In this document: in pieces, positions 1-11,054 of the stretch
Layout: each line of letters starts with the position of its first letter
Position numbering within the stretch: position 1 is the stretch's first letter
Assembly (NCBI GenBank): GCA_015680685.1
Contig: MNCI01014175.1
Span: forward strand, 476,632-540,631
Source: Gnetum montanum
Lineage: Eukaryota > Streptophyta > Gnetopsida > Gnetales > Gnetaceae
Direction: 5' to 3'
DNA length: 64,000 nt
Program-made: the position numbers and the translations under genes
Notes under the pieces: generated by a model
Database searches by the model: none
Seen by the model: the letters and a program-made list of their open reading frames with translations, nothing else
What the model was told of the DNA's origin: nothing

Positions 1-145
1 TACAAGCAAGCCTGGGAAGACAACGAACGATTAACCCCAAGTGTTTCTTGTGGCGTTAAGGCATTTAGTCTGCGGAGTTCGACCGGATCGCGCGTGTACG
101 CTCGTATTCGTATGGTGGAGTGTAGGGGTACCTCGCCACTCATCA
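1..145 (+). repeat. 3' end of an A-family LTR (partial)
   Basis: The segment matches the last part of the LTR at 16200-17031 almost base for base, including the shared terminal block ending GCCACTCATCA. It is not followed by a primer-binding site, so it is a 3' LTR or solo LTR whose left part lies outside the window. It belongs to the same LTR family as elements A and I. Confidence 0.85.
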
Positions 146-2284
146 ACCACTTATGGTAGAATTGTAGTTACTCCCATCAGTTCATAAGGTTGATCAAGAT
201 CAGGAAGTATCTCACCCTTACTTTTATTTATAATCTTATTATTTTATTCATTTGTTTAAATTATATTTTAATTAGATAAGTAAAATATCTAAGGTAATGG
301 AAAGTTGGAAATAAAGGATTTACCCTGCCTTCACTTAGATAACCAAATAACCAGATTCAAGTTGCACTTTGTGTGATCCTAGTTAGATTGGTAATTGGTG
401 GTTGGTAGGTCTTTAATTCACCTTTTGTCATTATATTATAAAATGAAGTAAGTATTAAGAAAGTAATATTTAAAACTTATATATATTTTTCTCACATATA
501 TCTTCTTTACAGAATAAATGAGAAACAACTTCAAGCTCAAAGAAGGAATCAAATTATTGGAGCACAAGATCATGAAAGAAAGCATTAGAGTTGAACAAAG
601 ATAGTGAATGTGGACTCATTCAAGGATGAATGAAACTTAAAGGGGGTAGATAATCATATCCTCATTCACAAATGATGTTCCTACATAACAAAGATGGTAC
701 CTTGTCATAACAAGTGTTATTGTTATCGTAGCAAGACCTAACAGGGTAGTTATAATTGGAACCCAAAAGCGTGTATTATAAAAATGGACGTGTCTCTTAA
801 GGTAACCTTTGGGGGTTTGACCTAAAGCATCTATACTCAGGGTTAGAGGTCATGCCAACATGTAGTGGCAGAGTTAATGCAAGCAGGTAATGGAAGTTGG
901 GTGAAGCAGGATAGGAAGTGGACTAGCCATCCTTTTTTGGCCAAGTTATAAGCCTAATCGTGGTAGTAGTGTTGGATTGCCTCTAAGGGATAGATGCCAA
1001 AGAAAGAAAACCCCAAGAAACACTCTTAGAGCATAATTTAGATACACTATTCCATATCAATAAAGCATTCTTTTCTTTTCTATTTCTACATTTTCCTATA
1101 ATTTCCTTTATACACAATGTTGAATATCACATATATTTCACATTTGGTATATTTTATTTATATGCGCAATGTCTAATATATCATATATTTGACATTTTCC
1201 GTGACATCCACAAAGAAAGGGATGTCACAACATTAGTCCGCTCATTGTTATAAGCGAGGAAAAAATTTGACATCCAAATAGAGACTTAGAGGATCTGGTG
1301 AGTCAAGCACAATGAAGAAGGGATCTGATTACTACCATCCAACATGCTTGATAGACGCATCCAAGCAATAGGTATCCGATTGAAACATAGAAAGCATAGA
1401 TTCGCGTCGCCTACTTGGATTCCGCCCCTGTTCACTTTGTCAACATAAAGAGTAACCAAAGTTACCTACCAGGTTGCGGGAACGAGAGTGACCGGGTATG
1501 AAGGAGTGGAATGGATGTTGAAGTGGATGAAGGATGCGTCACGACAGGTTTTTTATCTTACTTTGCCTGATAGAAAAAGAGTTTACAAAGGTAACCGGAG
1601 AAAAAGACTTAGGTTGCCGAAGAGAAGGGTAAGGAAGTATCAAGCATATGAGAAGTTGGCTGATAGTGCATAAGTCGAGGGATGGAAGGAATGCTAGGAA
1701 AGAGAACACCACAAGGAGATAAAGCCAAAGAAGTGGAAATGGGAGTTGCTACCAAGATGATAGAGGACGGTCTGAGCAGGGACATAGATATAGCAAGGGA
1801 ATGGTCACGTGAAGAAAAAGGATTGAGATCCCAGCATGTAGCATGCGTTGGAGCTACAAAACAGGGAAATGAGGTTGGTCGGTCCAGTTTGATTACATTG
1901 GGAAGACGGAAAATTCGTATGGCTAAAAGAGGCAGTGGATGGCATATGAAAACATTGGGTAGGGTGCCAAGATGGACGAAGAAAGACGGATGAAGAATAT
2001 ACCTTCAATAATGGTTGTGGCTGTGGCATTAAATTGACATGGCGACAATGAAAATCTACAATCACGGTGGGTGTTGCCAGAGGACATTAGGATTTTGTAT
2101 GAAAAAACAGATGGATGTTTTTGTAGGACGATGTGGCAGCGGCAATCCTATTTCTTCCAATAGACCGTGAGAGGCCATCAGTGTGTGTAGCATGTTGGCC
2201 TAGAATAGTTGCAAATGAAGTATTGATATCAAGTGCAGGAGATGATATGGAGTGTGGTGGTACAACCTGCCTAGTTAATATAGA
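146..2284. other. Unassigned repeat-like DNA
   Basis: No recognisable domain on either strand. A purine tract (AAAGGGGGTAG near 640-651) and an AATAAA-like signal near 1060 look like pieces of an LTR element. The pair TGACATCC / GGATGTCA (about 1201-1227) is an inverted repeat. Two short plus-strand frames at 1488-1673 and 1682-1993 are basic and match nothing I know. The right end abuts copia integrase sequence, so something was inserted or deleted there. Copia C should continue leftward into RT here but does not. Confidence 0.4.
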
Positions 2285-2719
2285 TTAATGATGCACACTA
2301 GAAGTGGTAGAGTGATTTCCAAACAATATTTTATGGCTACCATATGCTGAGTGATTTTGACCATCATGTAATTGATGGCATGGAAGAATTAGTTTTGTGA
2401 AATAATCACTTTGTAACGACGTTGAGAAAAGGTCTTTCGGCTGCAAATCTAATCCACTGTTTTTGGTTATATTTTCGGTAACGTTGCCTTTTGTTATATT
2501 ATACATACCGTGATTATGTTCCATAAAAATCACATCACGTGATTCTAACGGTTTTTTATTTTCAAAATAATAGCATCTATATTCTTTGGAACTTGCACAA
2601 TATCTAATAAAAATATATGGCCCAACCTTTTTATCAAGCTTCTATCTAGTTTGCATTGTAATTTGAACATAGCAAGGAGATCCAAAGGTTTTCTATGCAA
2701 AGTGTTTAGAGTATAGTCA
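2285..2719 (-). pseudogene. Copia element C: integrase C-terminal fragment
   Basis: On the minus strand, frames with shifts read LDKKVGPYIFIRYCASSKEY and then ESRDVIF, the typical end of a Ty1/copia integrase (KxxFxGYxxxSKGYRxxxxxxxxxxxSRDVxFxE). It continues the integrase at 5893-6683 once the LINE between them is removed. The frame is broken and the RT that should follow to the left is missing. No function is expected. Confidence 0.7.
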
Positions 2720-3308
2720 TACCATAATTTGGGGGGGGGGTGTGGGGGCGGGTTGGACCTTGAAAAGAAGTTCTATTAATATTAAAAAGTGTATCAATTA
2801 CAGTAACTTGAATAAGTCATAGGGTTAAGGGGAAAGGGGAAGCTATGAGCACTGTGAATGAAACTCGGGAACAACCTTTAAAATGAATGAGTATTAAAGA
2901 AGGAAACCCAAATTGGGGCATTGCCAAACAACCACACATGCTGCCTCGTTACAAGATAGAATGACAGAATAAGATGAGGCAAAGAGCTCTCAAATTTAGG
3001 ATAGAGAGAGTTCCAGTGGTGACTCCACACAATAGAAAAGGAAGCTTCCTTGTAGAGATTACTGATGATGAATGATACTGGAATGCACAGGTCTTTCCCA
3101 CGGCTACAGAAGATGAACCAACTGATGACTATCCAGATTGAACGTGGATGCTTGAGATGTGAGTTGGAAATGAATGAGGCGAAAGATCTACAACTTCTGT
3201 GACCTGGTGAGCAAACATTTATTAGAATAATTTGTCCTTTGAAATATAACATTGCATCTTCGCTTCCAAATGTAATATAAAATAGTAGGCCTAATAACTT
3301 TCCACGGT

Positions 3309-3400
3309 GAGATTAACAGAAGTAATGTTCAGAAAGTTGAATATGGCATCCTCNCTTGAGATTAACAGAAGTAATGTTCAGAAAGTTGAATATGGCATCC
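3309..3400. other. Unmerged overlap around a single N
   Basis: About 45 bases before the N at 3354 are repeated immediately after it. This looks like two contig ends placed side by side without merging. The same pattern occurs at 7360, 14653 and 59372. Confidence 0.9.
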
Positions 3401-3471
3401 TCTTGAGATAGCTTGTATGATGGAAAAACGATAGAAGCCCACTCCCACACATGCTGAGCAAAGGGACAATG

Positions 3472-4029
3472 CTAAAACACATGGGCAAAGTCATCTTGTC
3501 CACCACAGAGAGGGCAATTGGGATTGGGAATCCCCAGATATTCTAAACGTTTACCAATAGGTAGACCATGGTGGAGGAGACACCAAAGAAATTGCTTAAT
3601 TTTGGGGAGGGTCAGAAGTTTCCAAATATGTTGGAAGAGAGGGATCCAATATGTTACTGACTCTTGTTTGTGCCAATACTTATTGCAGTGTTGAATGACC
3701 TCAGATGGGTCGTGCATAAGATGAAAGGGGACAAATGGTCGTTAGGGCAAGAGTTTAACCCCATTAAGCCATTGAAGGCCATGAAAAGGGCTTTGTACTG
3801 TAACATCAAGTTGCCAATGACCGTGGAGAAAGGAGTAAATATGGACTAGGCAATGGTTCATTGTAGCTGACTCTCCATAGAAATTGTTAAACTTGACCCC
3901 CGAAATCCAACGACTAGCTAGCCTAAGACAATTCAAGGAGATGACACCTTTTCGATACCACGAGGTAGCCACCTTAGCCTTTGTGATGGCAAGGGGAGTA
4001 GGCGACAGAGGTAACCACCACGAACACAA
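3472..4029 (-). pseudogene. LINE C-terminal region with zf-RVT domain
   Basis: Minus-strand frames at 3742-4029 and 3472-3717 are the C-terminal part of the LINE ORF2 protein. The second frame shows WKLLTLPKIKQFLWCLLHH followed by CPLCGGQDDFAHVF, the zinc-binding reverse-transcriptase domain (zf-RVT) of plant L1 elements. Between this and the RT, around 4310-4370, the minus strand reads LPKNKGGLGLLNSYKHGI, also typical of L1. Stops and shifts separate the pieces. Confidence 0.8.
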
Positions 4030-4908
4030 TCTAGAAAGGATAGTAGGGTTGATTTTGATGTTAGTCTAGTCTATGTAACTGTGTAGAATTTGCTAGGCCC
4101 TCCAAATGCTTTTGAACACATGAGATCCGGGAAGAATGATAGTGAGGGGGGAAAAGATCCAATTAACAAAATGGATGCCTTTCTAGAAGGGCTTGTTTTT
4201 AGGAAATGCTTGATGAAGCCTTAATTGGAGAAGGGTCCCAATAATATCTAAGGCATCTAAATGTTGTACCAACCACTTAGCAACTAGGGTAATTCCATGC
4301 TTATAGGAATTCAAAAGACCTAAGCCCCCCTTATTTTTGGGGAGAGTAACAATATTCCAAGCGACTCGATGAAATCCTTTCTAAGAATCTTTGGAGGACC
4401 ACATAAATTCACTAAATAACCATTCTAGCCTCTGGTAGGCAGCTTGGGAAGGGTCCCAACATGAAGACTAATACACATGGGTTGATGCACATATGGACTT
4501 ACATACTAGGTATTTACCTGCAAGTGTGAGCGGTTTAGTCTTCCATTTGTCTAGTTTCTTTTGAATCCAATAAATAACCTGCTCCCAGAGAATAGAGGTT
4601 GAACCTCTAAAGCGGAAAGGGATTCCCAGAATCTTAACGATGTCTTGATCTTAAAGCTACTTCCAATTATAGTTGGTCACATGGTTGTAATTTCCGATGA
4701 AGCTATAAATAGAGGATTTATTCCAATTTATAGTGGAACTTGAGAGTGTGCAATATTGCTCCACCCTTGATAAGAGGTGATGCAAATTGGCAGCTGTGTT
4801 TTGAACTAGAAAAAAAGAGTCATCGGCTAAGTGCATATTGAGAAGCTGTTGTTGAGAGGAAGAAAGGCAGACCCCAGTGAGAACTTTAGTTTGAATGTCC
4901 AGGTTAAT

Positions 4909-5664
4909 CTAATGACATAGAAAGTCTGTTGCGATGATATAGAGATAGGGGGCAAGAGGACAACCTTGCTGCACTGACCTATGTATTGGGAAGGGAGAGG
5001 TAATGCCAAAGGTGGTGGCTATTCTTGCGGTAGCATCTAAGAATAAGCATTTCACCATATGTAGGAACTTGGATCCAAAACCAAGTTTGGTCATGGTTTG
5101 CAAGATAAAATCCCACTTTATGTTGTCATAAGCCTTGGTGTAGTCAAGTTTCACTAGGAGAATATCTTGTCCCTCATCCTCGGCCCATTTGAGATCTTCC
5201 CACACCGCAACCACATTATCTAAAATATATCTACCAAGAACAAATCTTGTTTGTTGGGGAGATATGATCTGGCCAAGACTTTTTTTCAGCAGTAAAGCTA
5301 GGCACTTAGCCCAAATTTTATATACTACATTGAGAAGAGTTATGGGACACCAGTTGGAGATATCGGTAAGATCCCTGGACTTGGGGAGGAGACGAATGAC
5401 CCGTTGATTTAGATTGGGCTCGAGGAAACCAGTTAAGATAGCCTCGTTAATGACCTGCAGAATATCATTTCCCATAAAATCCCAATGATTTTGAAAAAAT
5501 TCCACAGGGAAACCATCATAACCAGGAGCCTTTCCTCGACTTAACTTGGAACAAGCCACTTGTAGCTCTGCCAGAATGATATCAGCGTCAAGACTTTGTA
5601 GCATAGTGGAGTTTATAAGGCGAGGATAATTGGGAGTGGTAGCCTTGAATGAAGAGATGTCCAT
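4909..5664 (-). pseudogene. LINE reverse transcriptase fragment
   Basis: This 251-residue minus-strand frame is the N-terminal half of an L1-type reverse transcriptase, which would copy LINE RNA at a nicked target. Visible landmarks are GKAPGYDGFPVEFF, RVIRLLPKS, NWCPITLLNVVYKIWAKCLA, the first catalytic motif LVKLDYTKAYDNIKWDFI, and QQGCPLAPYLY. The frame ends before the FADD-type box. Downstream frames (4827-5009 and on) contain further degraded RT. NWCPITLL in place of the usual NWRPISLL is a minor substitution. With stops and frameshifts it is inactive. Confidence 0.88.
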
Positions 5665-5892
5665 TGGGGTAACTGCAAAAAGGGTTTCATAGTGGTTCTT
5701 GAGAAAAGAGAGGATGCTATTGTGGTCCGTAATGGTGGTACCATTGCTAGAGATTTTATCTATAGAATGTGAAGGGGAAGCAATATTGAGATATTTAAAA
5801 AATTCCTTACAGTGTTCATCTTGAATATTTAACCAAGTGAGCCTACTTTTAGTTAAGGCACTTTGTGCTCAATACACATCCCAATGTTGAAT

Positions 5893-6683
5893 TACCATAA
5901 TTCATATGACATTTTATCTTGAATTAATTGACAAGGAACCCTATTTAAAAGATAAATTGTTGTAGCATATGCTTTTGCCCATAAATTATTTTATAATTCT
6001 GATCTTTAAAGCAAACACCATGCCATTTCAACCACCATTCTATTTTTTCTTTCTACTATGCTATTTTGTTGTGGGGTAGAATATGTGGTGGTTTCATATA
6101 TAATCCCGTTTTTCTTACAAAATTCATCAAACACTTTTGATAAAAATTCACCACCACAATCTATCTACATTTTTTTAATTGTATTACTACTTTCATTTTC
6201 TACTTCTACCTTGAACTCTTTAAAAAATTTCAATGTTTGATCTTTTAATTTCTTAAAATAATCCTAAGAAAATATTGAAAATCATCCACAATAATGAACA
6301 TATATTGGCTTTAACCTAGGCTCAATGTTTGCATGGGATCACATAGATTCATATGAACTAGATCTAATTTTGATTGAGATCTATGTTCTTTTCTCGGAAA
6401 TGGCATTCTTGTAATTTTTCTAGTTGACATATGCCACAATCATGATTATCTAGTAAAGAAAATTTGGCATACCTCTTACATTTTCTCATTTTTGCATGTG
6501 GTCTAAAGAGCCAAAATTGAAATGACCTACCCTTGCATGGCCATGCTGTGTCATCTATGATAGTGAGACAACAAACATTCTTTAGCATTTGTAACTTAAA
6601 TATATGATTTTTTCTAATGCGAATAATAGCAATACCTTTATCATCATCACCATTAGAAATCTTACAAACATTTTTTTTAACTT
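5893..6683 (-). pseudogene. Copia element C: pre-integrase and integrase core
   Basis: The minus-strand frame at 6364-6711 ends with the GAG-pre-integrase signature HDCGICQLEKLQECHF. Further left, in shifting frames, come DPMQTLSLG, IIVDDFQYF, GGEF-like sequence, and then the integrase stretch TPQQNSIVERKNRMVVEMAW, with the glutamate of the DDE triad. The order pre-integrase then integrase is normal for Ty1/copia. Many stops. Element A interrupts it at 6683/32165. Confidence 0.85.
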
Positions 6684-7532
6684 TGATGGGACGTGATATT
6701 GCATAGGCCATGATATTGCATCGTTCCCTGCGATATCGCGTACGTGATATCGCAGCTTGTCGCTAGTTCTATAAATAAGAGGTGGCTCTCCCTTGTTTAT
6801 CCATCTAGATCTAGACCCTTAGCGAAACTCTGGCAGTTTTACCATTCTAGAGATAGAATAATATCCATGTTCTCGTAGTAGGAGTCTCAAAGTGAACGGA
6901 TCTTTATTCGAGCAAATTGTACCTAAGCACAATTTGTGTACAGAAATAAAGAAGAACTTCTTGATAAACCTTGTAGTGCATGGACTAAGCTAATTAGGAT
7001 TTAATTAATGTTAAACGAATAAATTCTTTCTTAGATAATTAATCTCTCTCAACCCTCAACTCCTAGTTAAGTGCATTTAGTACAACTGCTTCGAGCACGT
7101 GTGCTACACTTGGTAATCCAGTAATGAATAGCGTTTGGTAATCCCAGTAGCGTTGCACTGGTTCAGGGTGTGTATGGTAAGTGGGAATGGATACTGATGC
7201 TAGGACGATTAAAGCTTAGTTAGTGAAAGTTAGTTACTTAGTCTCTTCACCCTCCACCTCTTAGCATAGGCGTTAAAAAGATAAAAGACATAAAAATCGT
7301 ATACCTCATATTTACTTAACCATACAACTGTGACAATACAAGTAAGTCTAGGAAGGCAANCTTTACTTAACCATACAACTGTGACAATACAAGTAAGTCT
7401 AGGAAGGCAATGATTGATTAACCTTAAGTGTTCCATAAGGCGCATAAGCACTTAGTCCTTGGAGTTTGACTGGATCGTGCGTGCACGCTCGTATTTGTAT
7501 GGTTGAGTGTAGGGGTACCTCGCCACTCATCA
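6684..7532 (+). repeat. Element A 5' LTR
   Basis: Begins TGATGGGACG and ends CCACTCATCA next to the primer site. A TATA box (TATAAATAA, 6770-6778) lies only about 86 bp from the start, so U3 is very short and consists largely of GATATYGC palindromic motifs. It aligns with the 3' LTR at 12917-13464 plus 31950-32164. About 50 bp are duplicated around the N at 7360, an assembly artefact. Confidence 0.9.
6770..6778 (+). promoter_or_regulatory. TATA box of element A LTR
   Basis: TATAAATAA, conserved at the same place in the 3' LTR (around 12970) and in element I (minus strand, near 58910). GCGATATCGC (6730-6739) lies just upstream. Confidence 0.7.
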
Positions 7533-7551
7533 TTGGCACCATTGCTGGGGA
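7533..7551 (+). promoter_or_regulatory. Primer-binding site, tRNA-Asp type
   Basis: TTGGCACCATTGCTGGGGA directly after the LTR. It is complementary to the 3' end of plant tRNA-Asp (CCCCGGCAACGGCGCCA) apart from two C-to-T type changes. The same site recurs in elements H (44221) and D (53592-53609, minus). Confidence 0.85.
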
Positions 7552-7679
7552 CTAAGTTGTTTGTGTGCTAAGTAGAACATAGGAAATCATCCACATTGTT
7601 GGGAAGCTTAAACAAACCCTTAGGGTTAATCAGAAGAAAAATTAAACAACGGTCAATCAGCACACCGAATAAGAGACAA

Positions 7680-9590
7680 TGTCTTCTTCTTCTCATAAAA
7701 GCACTTCACCGCCTAGGGATAACACAAGAGACAGTTGGAGGCACAACATACATAACCAAGAACCGCCAGTTCCTCAACAGTATCAGGTAGTATATACTCA
7801 TCACGATGAGTATGTACCTGATTTTACCTTTATGTTCCACCAAGACGAACAACTACATTGGAGAGACCTACAAGGTAACATAGTGTTACCCTCGGATCAT
7901 GCAATCCCTAACATGCTCCTTCATGCTCTTGCATAGATAAGCATGATGTAGCTATACACTGAATACGTTGCATGTGATTATGACACAAGGGATTACCATC
8001 CCATAGTGGTGCAACTTCAACGGGACACATGGTAGGAGAGTCACCACACATCATTGAAGGGAAAAGGACCCCATAATGCTTTGCCTGTCATAAGAGAAAT
8101 TAAGGGTGGTGAACCTATCTCAATAGGTTCTCCACAAAATGATGTCCCCCCCCCCTAACGATAGTGAGGAGGTGGTGTATCAGAACCTTCTCTCCACGAT
8201 ACACAACCCTGGTTTTGATGCCCATGAACACCAAGTGTTCAATGAGGGAACACAAATACAAGATAAGGACGAGCATTCTGATTATCATCACGATTGGGGT
8301 CAGGATCACCAAAGGGAAGGTAGGAAAAATCGTCATGGTGATGGTTCTCCTTTCTCTTTTCCTTCATCGCATCACTCAGCCTCTCCTTCCACATTAGGAT
8401 GCAGTCACAAAGAGCCCAACCATGAGGATAAGGGTAAGGATAAGCAAAATGAGAAACCTCGATGAGAGAGTCGAGAGCGAGGATGAGGGCACTCTAGGGA
8501 ATCAAGGCATGGAAGAAGGGAAAGTAGGGAACCATGTAGACATCATAGACACCATGAAAGAGATGACCATGATGAACCCTTACTTGCAACCCAAATCATG
8601 TTAGACATTACATAGGCTGTTAGAATACCTGCAAGGCACCAAAATGATAGTCGAATCAAGAGACTAGACATGAATAATATTCCACGATTTGAGGGGGGAT
8701 ACAATGCTGATCCACAGAATCACTTATAGGAATTTCACAATGCCTGTGCCTTGCAGAATATTGGAAACAAGTGGTAAAAATTAAAGTTATTCCCAAGGAC
8801 ACTCATAAAAGAAGCAGAAAGTTGGTACTGGTCCTTAGAATCGAAAACCATTAGGAGGTGGAGTACGATTCTAGAACTATTTAATGATAAATATCAAATG
8901 TACTCCCGAGCGTCCAACTTATGAAAACAGATCCAAGGATGGAAGTAGGGAACTCACAAATCCTTGGACACTACCATGGGCTGATATTATGCATTGCTAC
9001 ATCATTGCTCGGGCCATGGTTATGCACAATGGAATCAACTACGCCATCTTGTAGATGGGCTAAGACATGAAACTAGGAGAACCCTTGGGACATATGCCCA
9101 AGGGAGATTATCTAAACTTAGGTCTCATGAGGTTTATAGATTGTTGGAGCAAGTAGCTAAGGAGGAAGGAGAGCTACAGAAAAGAGAAAGCATGGAAGAG
9201 TATAACCACGATCCTTCCCTCTGAAAGAGGGGAGTAATATTTTGTGAGGAGGAGGATGAGTCACCACTTGAAGAGTTGGTGAGTAGGAAAACCTTGCCAC
9301 TTCAGAAATTAACGACAGAGGTGTCGGCTAAGGTAGATCAAATATGGGACTCCTTAGATAGTAGATTTGAAACCATTTTAAAAATCATAGAGGAGTCTAA
9401 GGAGCGAAGTAGTTACCATGATAAGAAAAAGAGGAGAGCCTTAGATCATGCACGTAAAAAAGGTAACGGTAAATTCGCTATCATTGATGAGGTTGTGGAT
9501 TCAAATACAGACAATGAGGGTGGATGTGAGATCTGTCAATATGACCATCCTAAGGGATGTTGCCTAATAATCTCACATCTGTAAGAGTCT
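7680..9590 (+). pseudogene. Element A gag (degenerate)
   Basis: Pieces at 7679-7936, 8139-8465, about 8670-9224 and 9276-9584 together form a gag polyprotein. The first parts are low-complexity, rich in S/H/D/R. The core from about 8670 (NNIPRFEGGY, LKLFPRTLIKEAESWYWSLE) is a Retrotrans_gag domain. The end carries CEICQYDHPKGCC, a cysteine/histidine zinc-finger-like motif. Gag would build the virus-like particle. Element I has the same arrangement with fewer stops. Stops at 8727-8729 (TAG) and elsewhere break this copy. Confidence 0.82.
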
Positions 9591-10019
9591 GGGGTGTATG
9601 CACTCAACCCAAGACTGAACAAATGGCAAGCACCCTGAAGGTCACCTTATCCCCAAGGTAACCCAAGAAAGTTTCACCAACCATTAACATATTATCCAAG
9701 TGGAACTCCGCCACAACCTATGAAGCAACACCAGTAGTGGCAATACCCACAGTCATGGGGGATGTTACCGCCAAGGCAATAATACCCTTACCGGCAACCA
9801 AATCCGTATGGCTATTACGTGCAGCAGCTGGTTTCTCCATGTGACTCTATCAATCACATGACTCCACAACATCACTACCAAGTTTGAGAGTATTTTAGGA
9901 CTCCCTCTTCTAGATGAGACACCCCACATGCATACCATCCTCTGAATCCATCTGCATCTCTTATGCCGATAGTTCCACTACCACCTTCTCCAACGATGCA
10001 ATGGGAACTCCCCACTTAA

Positions 10020-11054
10020 TTGCAGCAACGCACTGCTACAAGAGCTGTAAACCTTCAACTTGCTACTAGTTCTGACAACCATACAAAGAGAAGACCTTTC
10101 TTTAGGACCAAAAGCCCAAACAAGCTCTCACAACCACAAGTGGTTGAACCTCTAAACGCTCCTCCATCAAATAAGGCTTCGAAGCTCCGTTCAAACCAAC
10201 AACAGAGCTCAACACATACAGTTATGTCAACACATACCATCACTAATTGGATAAAGGTGGGCCACCTTCCCAAGAAACTATCTAATCCTAGAAGTCCCTT
10301 AATCTACCTCCAAGTTGCTGGGAATGAACCTTGTAAAGCTCTTCTAAACTTAGGTTCTAGAGTCAACTTGATATCACAAGAAATGTATAAGGCCTGGAAC
10401 CTACCTCCACTAAAGAAGAGCAATATTCAATTAGAGCTAGTTGACCAGTCCATCACTGTTCCCTTGGGACTTGTGGAGGACATTATTACCACTGTGTGTG
10501 GTTGGTCATACCTAGCTGATTTCCTAGTGATAGAAGTTAACAATAACATAGGGGACTTCCCAATTATAATGGGGAGGGCATGGCTAAGTACCATAAATGC
10601 ATGCCTAAGAATCCACGATCTTTCCCTAGAAATATCTAAGCAAAACTCTTATGGAAAGATCGAGAAGAAGAAAGCTCCATGCATCACATACAGTGATACA
10701 GAGGATGATGACGTACAAGAGCACTCAGCATTTCCTGTATGCAACTGGTGTGCCCAGGAAACTCATATACAAAGGTGCATGTATATAGCAACCACACAAC
10801 AAGAAAACACCCAGTGGTTGATAGCTAATAAGGAGAGCAAATCACCAACATGCATGGAACTAACTGGGGGAACAACGGGCAACCACAACGAAAGCATAGA
10901 TACACTGGAGTATGAGCATCGTCAACTTCCAACCCTTAACCTAAAAACATCAATTGGGAGAAGTTGGAAACTTCTAAGAAATTCAAACAAACGCTCATTA
11001 TTTCGGATCTATCCCTTGCAATTTAGTCATGGGGGAGATGGCCGCCTATGTTGA
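10020..11054 (+). CDS. Athila-like retropepsin domain ORF
   Basis: A 344-codon frame. Residues about 95-215 form an aspartic protease like that of Athila elements: LIYLQVAGNEPCKALLNLGS, RVNLISQEMYKAWNLP, LGLVEDIITTVCG, DFLVIEVNN, and PIIMGRAWLSTINA. The active-site aspartate of DLGSG is Asn here (LLNLGSR), whereas element I keeps LLDLGSG, so this copy is probably dead. The N-terminal ~90 residues are a basic, low-complexity linker continuing from gag. No reverse transcriptase follows. The last codons overlap the first of three AGTCATGGGGG tracts. Confidence 0.8.
   Translation: MQQRTATRAVNLQLATSSDNHTKRRPFFRTKSPNKLSQPQVVEPLNAPPSNKASKLRSNQQQSSTHTVMSTHTITNWIKVGHLPKKLSNPRSPLIYLQVAGNEPCKALLNLGSRVNLISQEMYKAWNLPPLKKSNIQLELVDQSITVPLGLVEDIITTVCGWSYLADFLVIEVNNNIGDFPIIMGRAWLSTINACLRIHDLSLEISKQNSYGKIEKKKAPCITYSDTEDDDVQEHSAFPVCNWCAQETHIQRCMYIATTQQENTQWLIANKESKSPTCMELTGGTTGNHNESIDTLEYEHRQLPTLNLKTSIGRSWKLLRNSNKRSLFRIYPLQFSHGGDGRLC

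Larger units (their letters stand above)
2730..5892 (-). mobile_element. L1-type LINE inserted in copia C
   Basis: The block carries a LINE reverse transcriptase and a zf-RVT domain on the minus strand, and is flanked by a 10-bp direct repeat TACCATAATT at 2720-2729 and 5893-5902, the expected target-site duplication. Removing it rejoins copia integrase sequence. It is 5' truncated: no endonuclease domain is visible. The 3' end runs into a C-rich tract on the minus strand (G-run at about 2730-2740). Confidence 0.85.

Noticed and set aside
1488-1993. Two plus-strand frames as a host gene
   Set aside because: Short, basic, no motif, no start or splice context, and placed in repeat-like DNA.
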